From Humulus lupulus (Eukaryota > Streptophyta > Magnoliopsida > Rosales > Cannabaceae), in contig NC_084802.1 of NCBI RefSeq assembly GCF_963169125.1, positions 38,152,607 through 38,216,606 on the forward strand: a stretch of DNA of 64,000 nt, written 5' to 3'. Of this stretch, positions 32,627 through 43,116 are shown in pieces. A program made the translations under genes and the position numbers. How positions within the stretch are numbered: position 1 is the first letter of the stretch; the number at the start of each line of letters is the position of its first letter. The notes below the pieces were generated by a model. The model worked only from the letters and a program-made list of their open reading frames with translations, was not told where the DNA came from and searched no databases.

Positions 32627-34208
32627 TCTTTTATGTCTTGAAGCAAAGGGAAATTTGAAGGAAAAAGCCAGATAATTAAGCTTGGATTTGAGCTAGGAGA
32701 TCCTGTGGGATTAAAGCTAGGATCAGTCAAAGAATTTCTTAGGAGATTAGGCCATCAACTGTGGTGAGATTCTAAGTTTTAACCGCTGAATTTTATTGGG
32801 TTTGGTTTGGTTTAAGGGTGCTTGGGTGGTTTTTGAATTTGTTATTTTACGGAAGAATGAACTGGAATTTTAGGTTCTATATGTTGTTCTTGAAAATCCT
32901 GAACTTGGTATGAGCTTGGGTGTATAATTGGGTTGGATTTTGAGGTTGTAGCTGGGAAAAATGCTAAGAAAACCCATGGATTTCTGGGTTCGCAGGGGGG
33001 GGGGGGGGGGGGGGGGGCACCGCGACCCAGTTCATGGGAGTTGCGGCCTACGTGCCTAGAAGGCCCTGGGAGGGCTGGCTATCTTATGGGCGCTCTGCGA
33101 CCCTAGGGGACAAGTCGCAGCCCGCCTCCCCCCAGAAGCAAGAGGTTGCGCCTCTGACTTGAGGCGCGTCGTTGCGGCCGCCTAGGCAGCCAAAGCCTAG
33201 GTTGATTTTTAGGCTCGGGGAGGCTCGGGGATTTAAACCTAAGCGCTCGGGACAAATTCTACTACCCAGTTTAGTAGAATTCGAGGTCCCAAAGGCTAGT
33301 ATTTGTTTCCAAATATATAATTGGATTATAATTTGATGGTTATCCATTGTTGCTTGTGACTAGGGTTACTGTTAAGGCTCAGGACTAAGGATCATGCTCG
33401 GAACCATTTCTTATCTATCGCTCGGGACTTGAGGTAAGAAAACTATACCCAAGTGGTTGTGAATGGGACTGAGATTCACTATGTATGGAACAGATGTGCT
33501 CTGTGAATTATATATATGTTATGTGTGATGTGAAAGTACGGCCTAAGGGTGTCGAGGTTGATGATTAACGTACTTAACGCAGCTCGGCCTAAGCGAGTCG
33601 GGATCAGCAAAATAACCAGAGGGCTCGGCCTAAAGGTGCCGAAACCTAAATATTTGTATTAATGATTGAGTTATTATATGTTGAAAGTATATGTTTATCG
33701 TGCCACGCTTAATACTTGCATTTTGCTGATTAATTGAACTGATTGGATTAAAGTTGCTATATGTTCTTGTTGCTATCTATGCTTATGGATTATGGTTTTC
33801 TTGTTGAGCCTTGGCTCATGGGTGCTACGTGGTGCAGGTAAAGGTAAAGGGAAGCTGGACCAACTATGAGTTGGAGAGCTTTGGGGCAAAGTGTACATCG
33901 ACAGCTGCTCAACCGCCACGGCCAAGGGAATTACAGGAACTAAAGCTCAAACATGTGTTTTTTCATTTAGACTGGCTACAGCTGTATTAACTTTTGAAAG
34001 TTGTTTCCGCCATGTAAACCTTATTTTTGGGATCCCATGTATCAAACTTTTAATTTTAATGAAAACTAATCATTTTATGATCAAAATCTTTTAACCCTCA
34101 CCTAACAAATGAATTTAGAAACACATTTATGTTTAAACGACCTAATTAGCATGTCTTGCACTATTTTAAACATACAGTGTAACGGTCTTGGTTATCCAGG
34201 GCGTTACA
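32549..34208 (+). repeat. Tekay-type LTR, 5' part missing
   Basis: It begins inside the CT-rich start-site region and ends GGGCGTTACA. It holds a (CT) tract of about 26 units (32570-32623), a run of 23 G (32995-33017) at the head of its GC block (33018-33195), a CGGCCTAA repeat near 33540-33630 and the usual CTTGGCTCATGGGTGCTA near 33811. The missing upstream part is not on the other side of the copia element. Confidence 0.85.
32995..33195. repeat. GC block preceded by a run of 23 G
   Basis: After the G run come CACCGCGACCC, CTGCGACCCTAGGGGACAAGTCGCAGCCCG and GTTGCGGCCGCC. The words resemble those at 7192-7384, so these two LTRs are closer to each other than to the rest. Confidence 0.7.
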
Positions 34209-34790
34209 CCCCCTTACTTTCCCCTTTCAGGTAATAAATAGGGTTTTTCTTTGGGGAGTTCCAACGTCTGAGTGTGTATGGTGTGGGGGTATCTTATGAA
34301 CGAATAAATGATCAACATAAGTGTTGAGTTTTAAAGAATTATGTTATGGGCTCTTGTTATAAAAAATTTAGTGGGACTTAAATTTTATTTTTCTTTAAAC
34401 ATTGCATAAGAACACTTTATTTTATTTTAAACTATTGGGCCCTACTTGCATGTTTTATCAATGCCCCACTGAATTACATATGTTAAGTGGTATTTTCTAA
34501 TTATTTATGAGTTGGAGGATTGAATTGCATGAAGTGATTAAATCAATGGAGACTTAATAAAATACTCAGTAATTATAAGTCTATAATTACAATAGTGCAA
34601 TCCCATATTTTTAGTGGAATAATATTGGATTAATAAATAAGATTACTATATTAAAGAGCTTTAATTAATAATCTAAATTTATTGGAGCTTGAAATTATAG
34701 GTTCATAGGTCCCTAGATCGGCTCTATAAACACTGTACAGGGCAAGAGCATCAATAGAAAAATTATGAGTATATTTGTCAAGAAAATTAG
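34209..34790 (+). repeat. LTR fragments: LTR4 piece (to about 34445) and an unassigned LTR-like end
   Basis: 34209-34445 matches the LTR4 copy at 45300-45560 in inverted sense (TTACTTTCCCCTTTCAGGTA; GTATGGTGTGGGGGTATC). From 34446 to 34790 the sequence changes to an A-T-rich, LTR-end-like stretch with GGCTCTATAAACACTGTA (TATA-like) that I cannot assign. There is no coding sequence. Confidence 0.5.
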
Positions 34791-36166
34791 TGTAACGTCC
34801 TAGATAGCCAAGACCGCTACACTGTGTATTTATAAAGATGCAAAACTTGCTAATTAAGTCATTTAGTTAAAACGTGAAACTAAAACCACTAATGAACTAG
34901 GGTTAAAATATTTTGATCTTAAAAGTGTACATTCTGTATAACAAAACATTTTATACATGGGATCCCAAAAAGGAACAGCGTTCGAAAATTAGTTTACAAA
35001 ATTTTACAAAGTTTGAACAACCATTTGCCATTATAAGGTAAAACAAACATTTATGGTTCCCCTGTTCCTGTTTTCCCCTCAACCGTGGTGGCTGAGCAGC
35101 TGGTCATGTACATTTAGCTCACAGAGCTCTCCAAGTCAGGGTTGATCAAGTTTGCCCTTGCCTTTACCTGCACCATGTAGCACCTGTGGGCCAAGGCCCA
35201 ACAAGAAAACATAATATACATCACAAACAGCAATAACAAATGAATAATCCTTTAAGCATGATCAAACACTTAACACTCACATTAATCACATAGCACGTAT
35301 TCAGAATTAAAGATGCAACTAAGCATTAATAACAATCAAGTTATATGATAATCAGGGCCGACAACTTAGGCCGCACCCTCTGTTTACCCCACTGACTCCA
35401 GCCCGCTTAAACCGAGCTCAGTGCATAATAAGCTGTCCTCGACTACCAGTGGCCGAGCCGCGCCCTGTGCGCTAGTGTAACCTTGGGCACTCTTAGGCTG
35501 TGTTTTACTGTTTGCATAGCATAATACCACTCTTTCAAAGCATACATATAAGGGAATCCTTAGTACCACTACAGATTCACAACCGGGTGCAGTTTTCTTA
35601 CCTTCAATTTCCAAGTTCACCGACTACAAGCGACGTCTCTCGAGCACGATCCGCTTCCCGAGCCCTAGCTTAACACCTAGTCACAACCAAGGTAATAGAT
35701 TCCATTAATATTCAAATAAAGGTTTCCGGGTACAATTCTAGCTTCTGGGACATCGAATTCCACCAAACACGGTGGTGGAATCGATCCCGAGCACCCTGGG
35801 TTAGGTTCCCGCGCTTAAAATTCCCAAAAGATCAAAAATGCACCTAAGGGTTGCGGCCCCTGAAACTTAAACAGAAACCAAGCCCCTCTGAAGGCAGACA
35901 CGCGTCGCGGCCCTGCCCTGTGGCGCCGCGGCGCTCCCCTTCGGCAGAGCCTCCTTGGCTCCTTTGCTTCGTAGGACCGCAGCGCTCTAGAACAGAGTCG
36001 CGGCCCAACCCTTCATGCCCAGAAAATCCACCATTTCTAACATCCTAACCTTATTCAAAACCACCCCAAAGCACCCTAACTCCAAAACCCATTAACCACA
36101 AGACTTTTAACATGATTCTAACAGCATAATCCAACAGAAATCCATCTTAAAACTCATCAAAATCCC
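34791..36166 (-). repeat. Tekay-type LTR, minus strand, 5' part missing
   Basis: It starts on the + strand with TGTAACGTCCTAGATAGCCAAGACCG, the mirror of the usual LTR end, and carries GGGCCAAGGCCCAACAAGAAAA near 35190. A GC block (35880-36010) has GTCGCGGCCC, GGCGCCGCGGCGC and AGTCGCGGCCC. It stops at about 36166, where a plus-strand LTR begins head to head. Confidence 0.8.
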
Positions 36167-37801
36167 TGCTTTGCTCTGTTTTAGTTATGGATTTCAGCTG
36201 GGATTTCTAGATTGGATGCTTGGTTTTGTTGGGAGTTTTGGCTAGGGTTCTTATGGTTGTGATTTTTGGGGTATGTGAGGATGGTTTTTGGGTTCATTTG
36301 GCACCAAAAATGGGATTTGGAAGCATTGGAATCGAGTTAGAACTGAAGGAGTCGAAGAAGGAGGTTTCAGGGGAGAGCTGTTCTGGGGGTAGCGCTACAA
36401 CGCCCATCAGAGGGCGCTATAGCGCTACACAAGATGCTTTTGGGCGGTTTGGGGGTTCTTAGAATAGCATTGGGGCGCTAGGGAGCAGCACTGTAGCGCT
36501 ACTCTGTTCCTCCATAATCCTGTTTTGAGTGTTTTTAAGGGTTTTTGGCTCGGGGTTTCAATCCTTAAGGCCTGGGATCGAATCTACTCACCGTGTGGGC
36601 ATGTTTCGAGGTCCCGAGAGTGGGGTTCAGGTTAAGACCCTTTCATTGTGGATTTTTCATTAATGGATGTTATAATTGGTTGTGATTAAGTAACCGCTAG
36701 GGGATCAAAAGGTCGATCGTTCTCAGGAGTCGTTCTTGTTATACTTCCCGCTCGAACCAGAGGTAAGAAAACTGCATCCTGTGCATATGACATGCATGAT
36801 TAATGTTGAGGCATGTTGGTTGATAAATGTGGACATTGATTGCATATTAAATGCTAGCGGATATTGTTTACTTTTGTATGGCACTGATTAGTCAGGGACG
36901 GCACTGGTCGCGTATCTCTGACCTAAGAGTCAGAAACGGCATAAGCGTCCTGAACGCAGGGCTGAATGAAGATTAGATCTAATTGATATCAGCGTTGAAT
37001 GACTCTAAGGCATTAATGCTGGATCGACCCTAAGGTCGATGAAACTTATAAGCGCTTGGCTAGTCTAGGACTAGTTACTCAGAGCCAGGGCCTAAGGCCT
37101 AGGTGACTGCTTGTCACATGGCTAGGGAACAATGTTCCATGGTTATGACTCTATGGTCATGAGGTAGGTTATGTTGATGACTAGTCATCATGCACCTAAC
37201 CTGTTTAAGCTAGTGAAAGGATCACTTATCTCTAAAACCCCGGTGACCCTATCGCCACATGGCTATTGGGAATTGAACCCACCTTAGTGACCTTTGCGAC
37301 TGTCACTCATCTGTTTTGGACTGAAAGTCCTGAATGATTATTATGATCATTGTTGATATTATTATATGCTATATTGTGTTTTCTTGTTGGGCCTTGGCTC
37401 ATGGGTGCTATGTGGTGCAGCTAAAGGGAAAGAAAAGCTCACCCAGCCTTGAGTGGAGAGCTTAGGTGGTGATGTGTACATATGCGGCCGCTTAACCACC
37501 ATGGCCAAGGAGTTCTCCGAGGAACTAGGGGGTTTACCCTATTTTTGCCGCTTAGGCCGGCAGGTTTGTAAATTTGAAACAGTAATGACCATTTTGAGTT
37601 GTAAATAACTTGTAAATGTTTTGATGGGCCCATGAACAGTTTTATGTACTTAATAAAATATATCCTTTCCTTTTATTGGTTTTCCACCTTAGCCTGTCAA
37701 TAACACTTAGAAGTACGTTTTTAACCAAAGGACTCGGGTAGCGAGTCAAATTTCCGGTTCACCATTCACCATAACTGTTCTGGGGTAACCAGAGCATTAC
37801 A
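36167..37801 (+). repeat. Tekay-type LTR, plus strand, 5' part missing
   Basis: It opens at TTTGCTCTGTTTTAG, the place reached about 750 bases into the intact LTR at 21920, and ends CCAGAGCATTACA. It contains a GC block at 36389-36502, and TTGGGCCTTGGCTCATGGGTGCTA near 37387. Copia LTR sequence follows at once. Confidence 0.82.
36389..36502. repeat. GC block with AGCGCT words
   Basis: GTAGCGCTAC lies at 36389-36398 and 36493-36502 and GCGCTATAGCGC at 36414-36425; all three are perfect palindromes. Confidence 0.8.
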
Positions 37802-37937
37802 GTATTATTCCAATGATCATGTAATAAAACAAGCAAGCAACACAGTTACCAAACTAAATAATTTCTACTTCTTTTATTGACAATATAAAATCGTGTTGCA
37901 TGTCCATCATGGTTTTATAAGGGCATAAAACCCAACA
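37802..37937 (-). repeat. copia LTR fragment
   Basis: It matches the first 135 bases (minus strand) of the copia LTRs above, ending at the + strand ACCCAACA. No polypurine tract follows on the right, so this was the outer end of a 5' LTR or a solo LTR. Confidence 0.8.
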
Positions 37938-38742
37938 GTTAAGACCGTCAGTCATATATATTCTTCTTGATGCAATAGGAAATTACCCATGGAGTAGCTT
38001 GATGGTATGGTTGTACAATCAGAACCACATTTTTGGCATGCTTGTTAAATTTTACTGCTCGATGCTTTGAAACCTGGCATCCGTCTGCCCATATAAATTT
38101 TAGGCCAAAGCTCGTCCGATTCAGTTTAACATCGGATCAAGTTCCTATGAAGATAATTTTATTTTTAAGTTTCAGGGTGCCCAAAAATCAATCATATGTT
38201 TTTTTTTTATCTAACAACCCTAAAGTAATGTACAGCCCCTTTCCTAGTTTCCCTTTCTCTTTCCCACACATCACTAACCCCCTCTCTCTCCTACACAGCA
38301 CTAACCCCCTCTCACTCTCTCAAACACATTTCTCTGTTCGTACTCAGCACCCATCGCTGACCACTGTCCCACTCCTACCCTTTTCTACAAAACTCAATTT
38401 GTGTGTACACTTACTTGACGATGGCCTTTTTGTTGGAGTTCAAGTGTGCATGAGTGTTCATTTGAGAAAAACATTATCTTAAACATGTCAGAGCCCACTA
38501 GTTTTTTCCCTACAATCACCAACTACAGTCGAGATATTTGCAAGTGATATACCACACATCAATATCATACTTCTTCACTGCAAACTTAAAATTATTATCC
38601 ATTGTGAGCAAGTGCACTTTGGTCTTCAAATCTAGCTAGTTGTAAAAAAAATTATCCGGTCTGTATTGCTCTGCAACTCATGGAGGAAGACGTAGTCATT
38701 TCATTTTAGCATCAGATATATTCTATTGTAAATATTGGAGTG
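37938..38742. other. No recognised element; possibly low-copy DNA
   Basis: This 805-bp stretch matches nothing else in the window. It has a pyrimidine-rich part (38240-38340) with a duplicated CACTAACCCCCTCTC (about 28 bp apart). A 149-codon frame (38033-38482) starts MACLLNFTARCFE; its second half is low complexity and no domain is visible. I would not call it a gene. Confidence 0.4.
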
Positions 38743-39547
38743 TTGGGAATACATTTTACTGGATTATACAATATGTTCACATATGTTTAATGCATTAAAC
38801 AAATTAACATATAAAATATCCTAGAAACATGTTTCTAATGAATTTCATAAAGTAAATCAAATAACAGAGTTAAAGAATCTTACTTTTACGCAATGGATAT
38901 TAAGACTCCTTCCTTCACTCTCTCTAACCATTGTTCTTTTCTGTCATAGAGTAATAGCAAGAGAGTGAACTGGATCTTCAAACTACACAGTCTTCCACAA
39001 TTTCCTTTGATCACCTAGACTAGGGCGGGCAATTCTCAACACATGAAATGGGAAAATATGGAGAAGAAGAGAGAGTATGTTGGGCGACCAAATCAGGTCT
39101 TTTCTGTCCAGTTTTTTTTTCAGAGAATAAAGGCTCTTAGAAAAACTTTCTTCTCACAAAAACTCTAGACTTAAGTACCTATTTATAGCAACACTTTAGG
39201 GTTAATTTTATTTAATTAAATATTTAAAATAATAGCTTAAAAATGCCCTATATGGCCGAACATCATAGTGTTTGCCAAGCCTTGGAATTTTTTCATTTTT
39301 AAATTCAATGCATAAAAGCCTTTAAATTCAAATACTATTATTTCCTATAATTATATAAAAAAAAAACAAAATCCTTATTAATTAATTAAATAAATATAAT
39401 ATAATAGAAATATTAAAAACTGATTTCGTACGTTATATACGAAATCTATAAAGTTTTATCAAAACTTTATATATATAATTATATTTAAACAATAATTAAA
39501 TCATTTATTCAAATTAACTAATTATAATTTGAACCTTGATTTAATAC
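38743..39547 (-). repeat. Related copia LTR, cut by Tat element A
   Basis: It resembles 24440-25100 with substantial divergence: CTCCTTCCTTCACTCTCTCTAACC, GATCACCTAGACTAGGGCGGGC and AACTAATTATAATTTGAACCTTGATTTAATA. It is broken at 39547 by the element A LTR; the remainder should lie beyond the window. Confidence 0.7.
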
Positions 39548-40268
39548 TGTTGTACCCTATTTTTAGCACGAGTTCATTCACTCAGCTCGGGTACAGCTGG
39601 CAGATAAATACGTGGGAAAATAACCAAGTAGAATATTTATTTATTATCCATGTGGATAGCTCGAGATTCATAATGGTCAGACATGATATTAGGCGTCCTA
39701 AGTTTATCACAAACTAAGAATACGATGGTTGTTAAGCATGAGCTCAGAATCAGATAACTGTCGAAGCACGAGCTTCGAGGAGATATCCAGCTAGTGAAGA
39801 TTCAAATATAATGCATATTTAGGGATCCCCAGAGAATCAAGATTTGTTTAGACGTTTATTTATGATTAGGCTATCATATTTATTATCCGAGATGACGGGA
39901 ACATATTTATTCTGTTATCAAATCATACCCCAATATAAATGGGAATTATTTGTATTTAATATAAACATTATGTAAATGCGTGATTGACTCACACGGTTAC
40001 TCAAACATGTCTATGGAATTCCCCTATAAATACTGGGAATGTTGGGCAGGAAAGGGGAGGATGATGTTGTAATACCGAAACTCTGCCAAAATAGAGAGAG
40101 AAACAGTAAAAATACTGACTCGTGGACTAGGTGGATTTTAACCAGTGAACCACGTAAAAGTTCTGTGTTCTTGAGTGAATTCTTGTTATTTTCATTACGG
40201 TTTACCATTAAGCACTAATCTACCCTTATTATTTCTTAATACACTGTTGGCGAAAAATCGCGTCAACA
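39548..40268 (+). repeat. 5' LTR of Tat element A (721 bp)
   Basis: It starts TGTTGTACCC and ends ATCGCGTCAACA, followed by a Tat-type PBS. The presumed left duplication AATAC is at 39543-39547; the right end is outside the window. CCTATAAATACTGGGAATG near 40023 is a good TATA box. Confidence 0.88.
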
Positions 40269-40269
40269 G

Positions 40270-40290
40270 TTTGGTGCTTTCATTGAGAGC
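40270..40290 (+). promoter_or_regulatory. Primer-binding site of Tat element A
   Basis: TTTGGTGCTTTCATTGAGAG follows the LTR end by one base. Element B has the same sequence on the minus strand, so it is a true lineage feature. I cannot name the tRNA with certainty. Confidence 0.75.
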
Positions 40291-40328
40291 AAATTAGTGC
40301 TTCACCAAAATCCCAATCGATTCCCATC

Positions 40329-41047
40329 ATGGTGCTTACTCGCTCAATGCACAATAATGAGATGGAACAGCCCGGTGGGCAGGAGGCCCATCATACCGCT
40401 ATTTCGAATGAACGTGGCCCTGAGATTCAGCAACGTTCGGGAAAACAACTGGCGGGTCAAGGTGACACTGGGAGTTCGGCGTCATTACCGCCAAACCCAA
40501 ACCCAAACTACCGAACTATCATCGAGATGGAACATGCAATTGAGGAGCCATCTCGCTAGGGAAAACAAGCAGATTGAAGAGGTTTTGGCTCGGTTACCCC
40601 CTCTTGCAACCGACGTTAATGTCAGAAAGAGGCAAAGTGGGTCTCATAAGTCCCACAGGAAAAATCGATCCAAACTAAGTCGATCAGTCAGAACTGCCAT
40701 TTCAAGTTTGTATCTACGGGGCGGGATCACCAGAATGCTCGACCCAACGACCATCATAGGGGTCGTCAGCATAACAGTCGGTCGGTTAGGACTGCAACCC
40801 CAAGTTCAATGCCTTCTTCACAAGTCCCCAGGAATACCCATGATAATCCACAAGGAGGGGTTGGGACATGCTCACGAAGACAAAATGCTCCAACAAATCC
40901 TCCTACGCCATGATCGGATCACCAGGCACAGAGAACTAGAGACATTGGAGTAGAACAGAGGCGGGTTAACTTAGTCTGTTCTAATGGAACGAGGATAGCC
41001 TCACCAATAAGGCATCCCCCGTCACCTATAAGACATCCAACACCACC
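40329..41047 (+). pseudogene. gag: gag of Tat element A, N-terminal part
   Basis: The first ATG after the PBS (40329) opens MVLTRSMHNNEME, a usual Tat gag beginning. The frame ends after EEPSR at a TAG (40557), probably a former CAG. Codons beyond it in other frames (to 41047) look like the low-complexity linker of gag. Element B then interrupts at CCACC. Confidence 0.65.
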
Positions 41048-41335
41048 TGTTGATCGCATTTTTGGCCAACGACGCGTAGACATCAAAACGACAAAAAACC
41101 TTCAAGAGAAAAATACGACACAGACAATTTTTATAGTGGTTCAGCCCCAATGTGTTGGTAATAGCCTAGTCCACTTAGAGTTATGATTATAGATCTACAC
41201 TCAAGATCAGATGAACCTGAGTCAACTGAGTTTCTTTAGTGCAGATGAAATGAATACAATATTTCTCTCCAGATACAAATATTCTCTCAGAAAATTAGAA
41301 TCGAATCCTTTTTATGATGCCATGAGCCTCATATT

Positions 41336-42054
41336 CAAAATCTTACAATCCGAGGTGGAGGCAGCATCGAAACTTCTCATGGGGGGGTCAAGGAGCTAGT
41401 TCAAGCGGAGCACCAATGCAAAACAAGACTACACATCAACCGGGGTTTTCTTAACAACAACCAAGGGCTCAACCACCTCCTCCTCAAGTGTCGAAATCAA
41501 GCTCGTTGGAGAGTTTAATGAAAGAATATATGGCCAAGAACGATGCTATGATTCAGAGCCAAGCGACATCCTTGAGGAACTTAGAAATTCAAATGGGGCA
41601 ACTAGCTAATGAGCTAAGGAATAGACCACAAGGCACCTTGCCTAGTGATACTGAAAATCCAAGGAGAGATGGTAAAGAGCAATGCAAGGCGATCACTTTG
41701 AGGAATGGTAAAAATTTGGAATTGACTAAGGAGAATTGTAAGAGAAACAGCGAGCCCACTTCAATCCAAAGTAGTGTGGACAAGGGAGACAAAACTGTGA
41801 ATTCGAAAAATTCAAATGCTGATCCTGAAGAAATTGCTGCAGAAATTCCTCAGCAAAATGCAACAGAGAAGCCAATGAGCAAGCCACCTCCACCATTTCC
41901 TCAACGTTTTCAAAAGCAGCAACAAGATGGTCAATTCCGAAGATTTTTGGATGTTTTGAAGCAACTACACATCAACATACCGTTGGTGGACGCTTTGGAA
42001 CAAATGCCTAATTATGTGAAGTTCTTAAAGGATATTTTGACAAAGAAGAATTAA
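41336..42054 (+). pseudogene. Athila-type gag fragment inserted in the LTR
   Basis: The frame 41488-42054 (188 codons, open to a TAA) reads LMKEYMAKNDAMIQSQATSL, QMGQLANELRNRPQGTLPSD, KAITLRNGK, and ends FLDVLKQLHINIPLVDALEQ. These are the C-terminal half of Athila gag up to the protease border. About 150 bases of earlier gag precede it in broken frames (QPGFS, QPPPPQVSKSSS). It lacks LTRs and is absent from the 5' LTR, so it entered after element B integrated or by template switching into this LTR. Confidence 0.85.
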
Positions 42055-42077
42055 TAGGCTTAGGATCGTACAAATGA

Positions 42078-42168
42078 AGTCCCCCATAATCTGGATCTTT
42101 TGTTACTCTCACTATATTTAATTAATAATAATATTCAAAATACAACAATACACTACTTTTGTGGGATA
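42078..42168. repeat. 90-bp insert in the 3' LTR of element B
   Basis: GAAGTCCCCCATAATC to TTTGTGGGAT is absent from the 5' LTR, where GTACAAAT runs straight into AATCTGAGAG. CCCCCATAAT and TTTGTGGGAT are weakly inverted, but I do not see a convincing terminal inverted repeat. The origin is unknown. Confidence 0.6.
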
Positions 42169-42290
42169 ATCTGAGAGATTCCCGCTCAGATATGACCGAT
42201 TCTTGTTGAAGTCGTTACTGGGATCTTTTGAGTAGCCCTACTCTGTTTAGTCGGTCCACATCACACCCAGGAGGAAAACTGAAGGGCCAA

Positions 42291-42600
42291 AATACCTCAC
42301 TGGTCGGCCAAAACAAGTGACTGGTCGGCCAACACATGTCTGGTCGGCCAAACACTTGGCTGGTCAGACAGGCACCTGACTGGTCGGACAAGCACATGAT
42401 TGGGCGGACAAGCACATGACTGGTCAGATAGGCACCTGGCTGGTCGGACAAGCACATGACTGGGCGGACAAGCACATGACTGGTCGGATAGGCACCTGAC
42501 TGGTCGTACAAGCACATGACTGGGCAGACAAGCACATGACTGGTCGGACAAACACATGACTGGTCGGTCATGACACTTGACTGGTCAGTCAAAAATCTTC
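42291..42600. repeat. 20-bp tandem repeat array in 3' LTR of element B
   Basis: ACTGGTCGGACAAGCACATG and variants (GGGCGGACAAG, GGTCGGATAGGCACCTG) repeat about 15 times. Because the unit is close to a multiple of three over several copies, long minus-strand frames open across it (42215-42592); these are by-products. Confidence 0.92.
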
Positions 42601-42700
42601 ACCGGTCTACCGGATCACTCCTAAGCCAGATTACCCAGCCATTCCTTGCCATTTGTCACTTTTATTGCCACATCATCATTTTCAAATTTTGAGAATAACA

Positions 42701-42712
42701 TTTGCCCCCCAA
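42701..42712 (-). promoter_or_regulatory. Polypurine tract of element B
   Basis: TTTGCCCCCCAA on the + strand is TTGGGGGGCAAA on the minus strand, directly before the LTR start TGTTATTC. Confidence 0.85.
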
Positions 42713-42745
42713 GTTTATTATATGATGTTCTCACATAATAAACTT
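42711..42745. repeat. 14-bp inverted repeat beside the polypurine tract
   Basis: AAGTTTATTATATG (42711-42724) pairs with CACATAATAAACTT (42732-42745) with one mismatch and a 7-base loop. It lies between the polypurine tract and the accessory gene promoter and could act as a terminator-like hairpin or a protein site. Confidence 0.7.
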
Positions 42746-42926
42746 TTTTCTCCACTGCTGACGGCACAATAAAAAATCTAACTATTCATTTTCCCGCCTA
42801 TGCAACAAACCACGATGCCATAACAGACCACTATCACTGTAATTAACTGCTCTCAATCGTGGGGAGAAAATATACTCAAGGGAATTCCAAGGGTCTAAGA
42901 ATAAGTGGCAATTTCCACTTTTTCCC

Positions 42927-42935
42927 TTTAAATAG
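42927..42935 (+). promoter_or_regulatory. TATA box of the antisense accessory gene
   Basis: CCACTTTTTCCCTTTAAATAGACCCAT holds a TATA-like TTTAAATAG. The related remnant at 11.7 kb has the same layout on the other strand. Transcription would start near 42960, before a leader rich in AAAGAAGAGC words. Confidence 0.6.
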
Positions 42936-43116
42936 ACCCATAAGTACCCATAATCTCATAAGCAAAAAAGAAGAGCAAAAAATTTCCCCATCTCCCTCCT
43001 TCGGCTGTGGCTTCTCAAAGTCTCCATTTCTTGGCCAAAAATCTCCAAAAATCCAAGGAAGGCTCCCATTTTTTCCAAGCAAACACAAGGGTTCTTCAAG
43101 AAATCTACACATTTGG

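Larger units (their letters stand above)
41048..42700 (-). repeat. 3' LTR of element B, with two insertions
   Basis: It is the partner of 57935-58778, with long identical stretches. Removing the insert at 41336-42054 and a 90-bp insert at 42078-42168 gives about 841 bp against 844 bp for the 5' LTR. It contains the 20-bp tandem repeat array. Confidence 0.92.

Noticed and set aside
38033..38482. 149-codon frame as a host gene
   Set aside because: No domain, low-complexity second half, no visible splice or promoter support; kept only as an unexplained stretch.
40297..40953. 218-codon frame overlapping the gag start of element A
   Set aside because: It begins inside the PBS area and is in a different phase from the Tat gag start; it is a shadow frame.
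42215..42592. Long minus-strand frames rich in Ser-Asp-Gln and Val-Arg-Pro repeats (also 58293-58670)
   Set aside because: They are by-products of the 20-bp tandem array in the element B LTRs.
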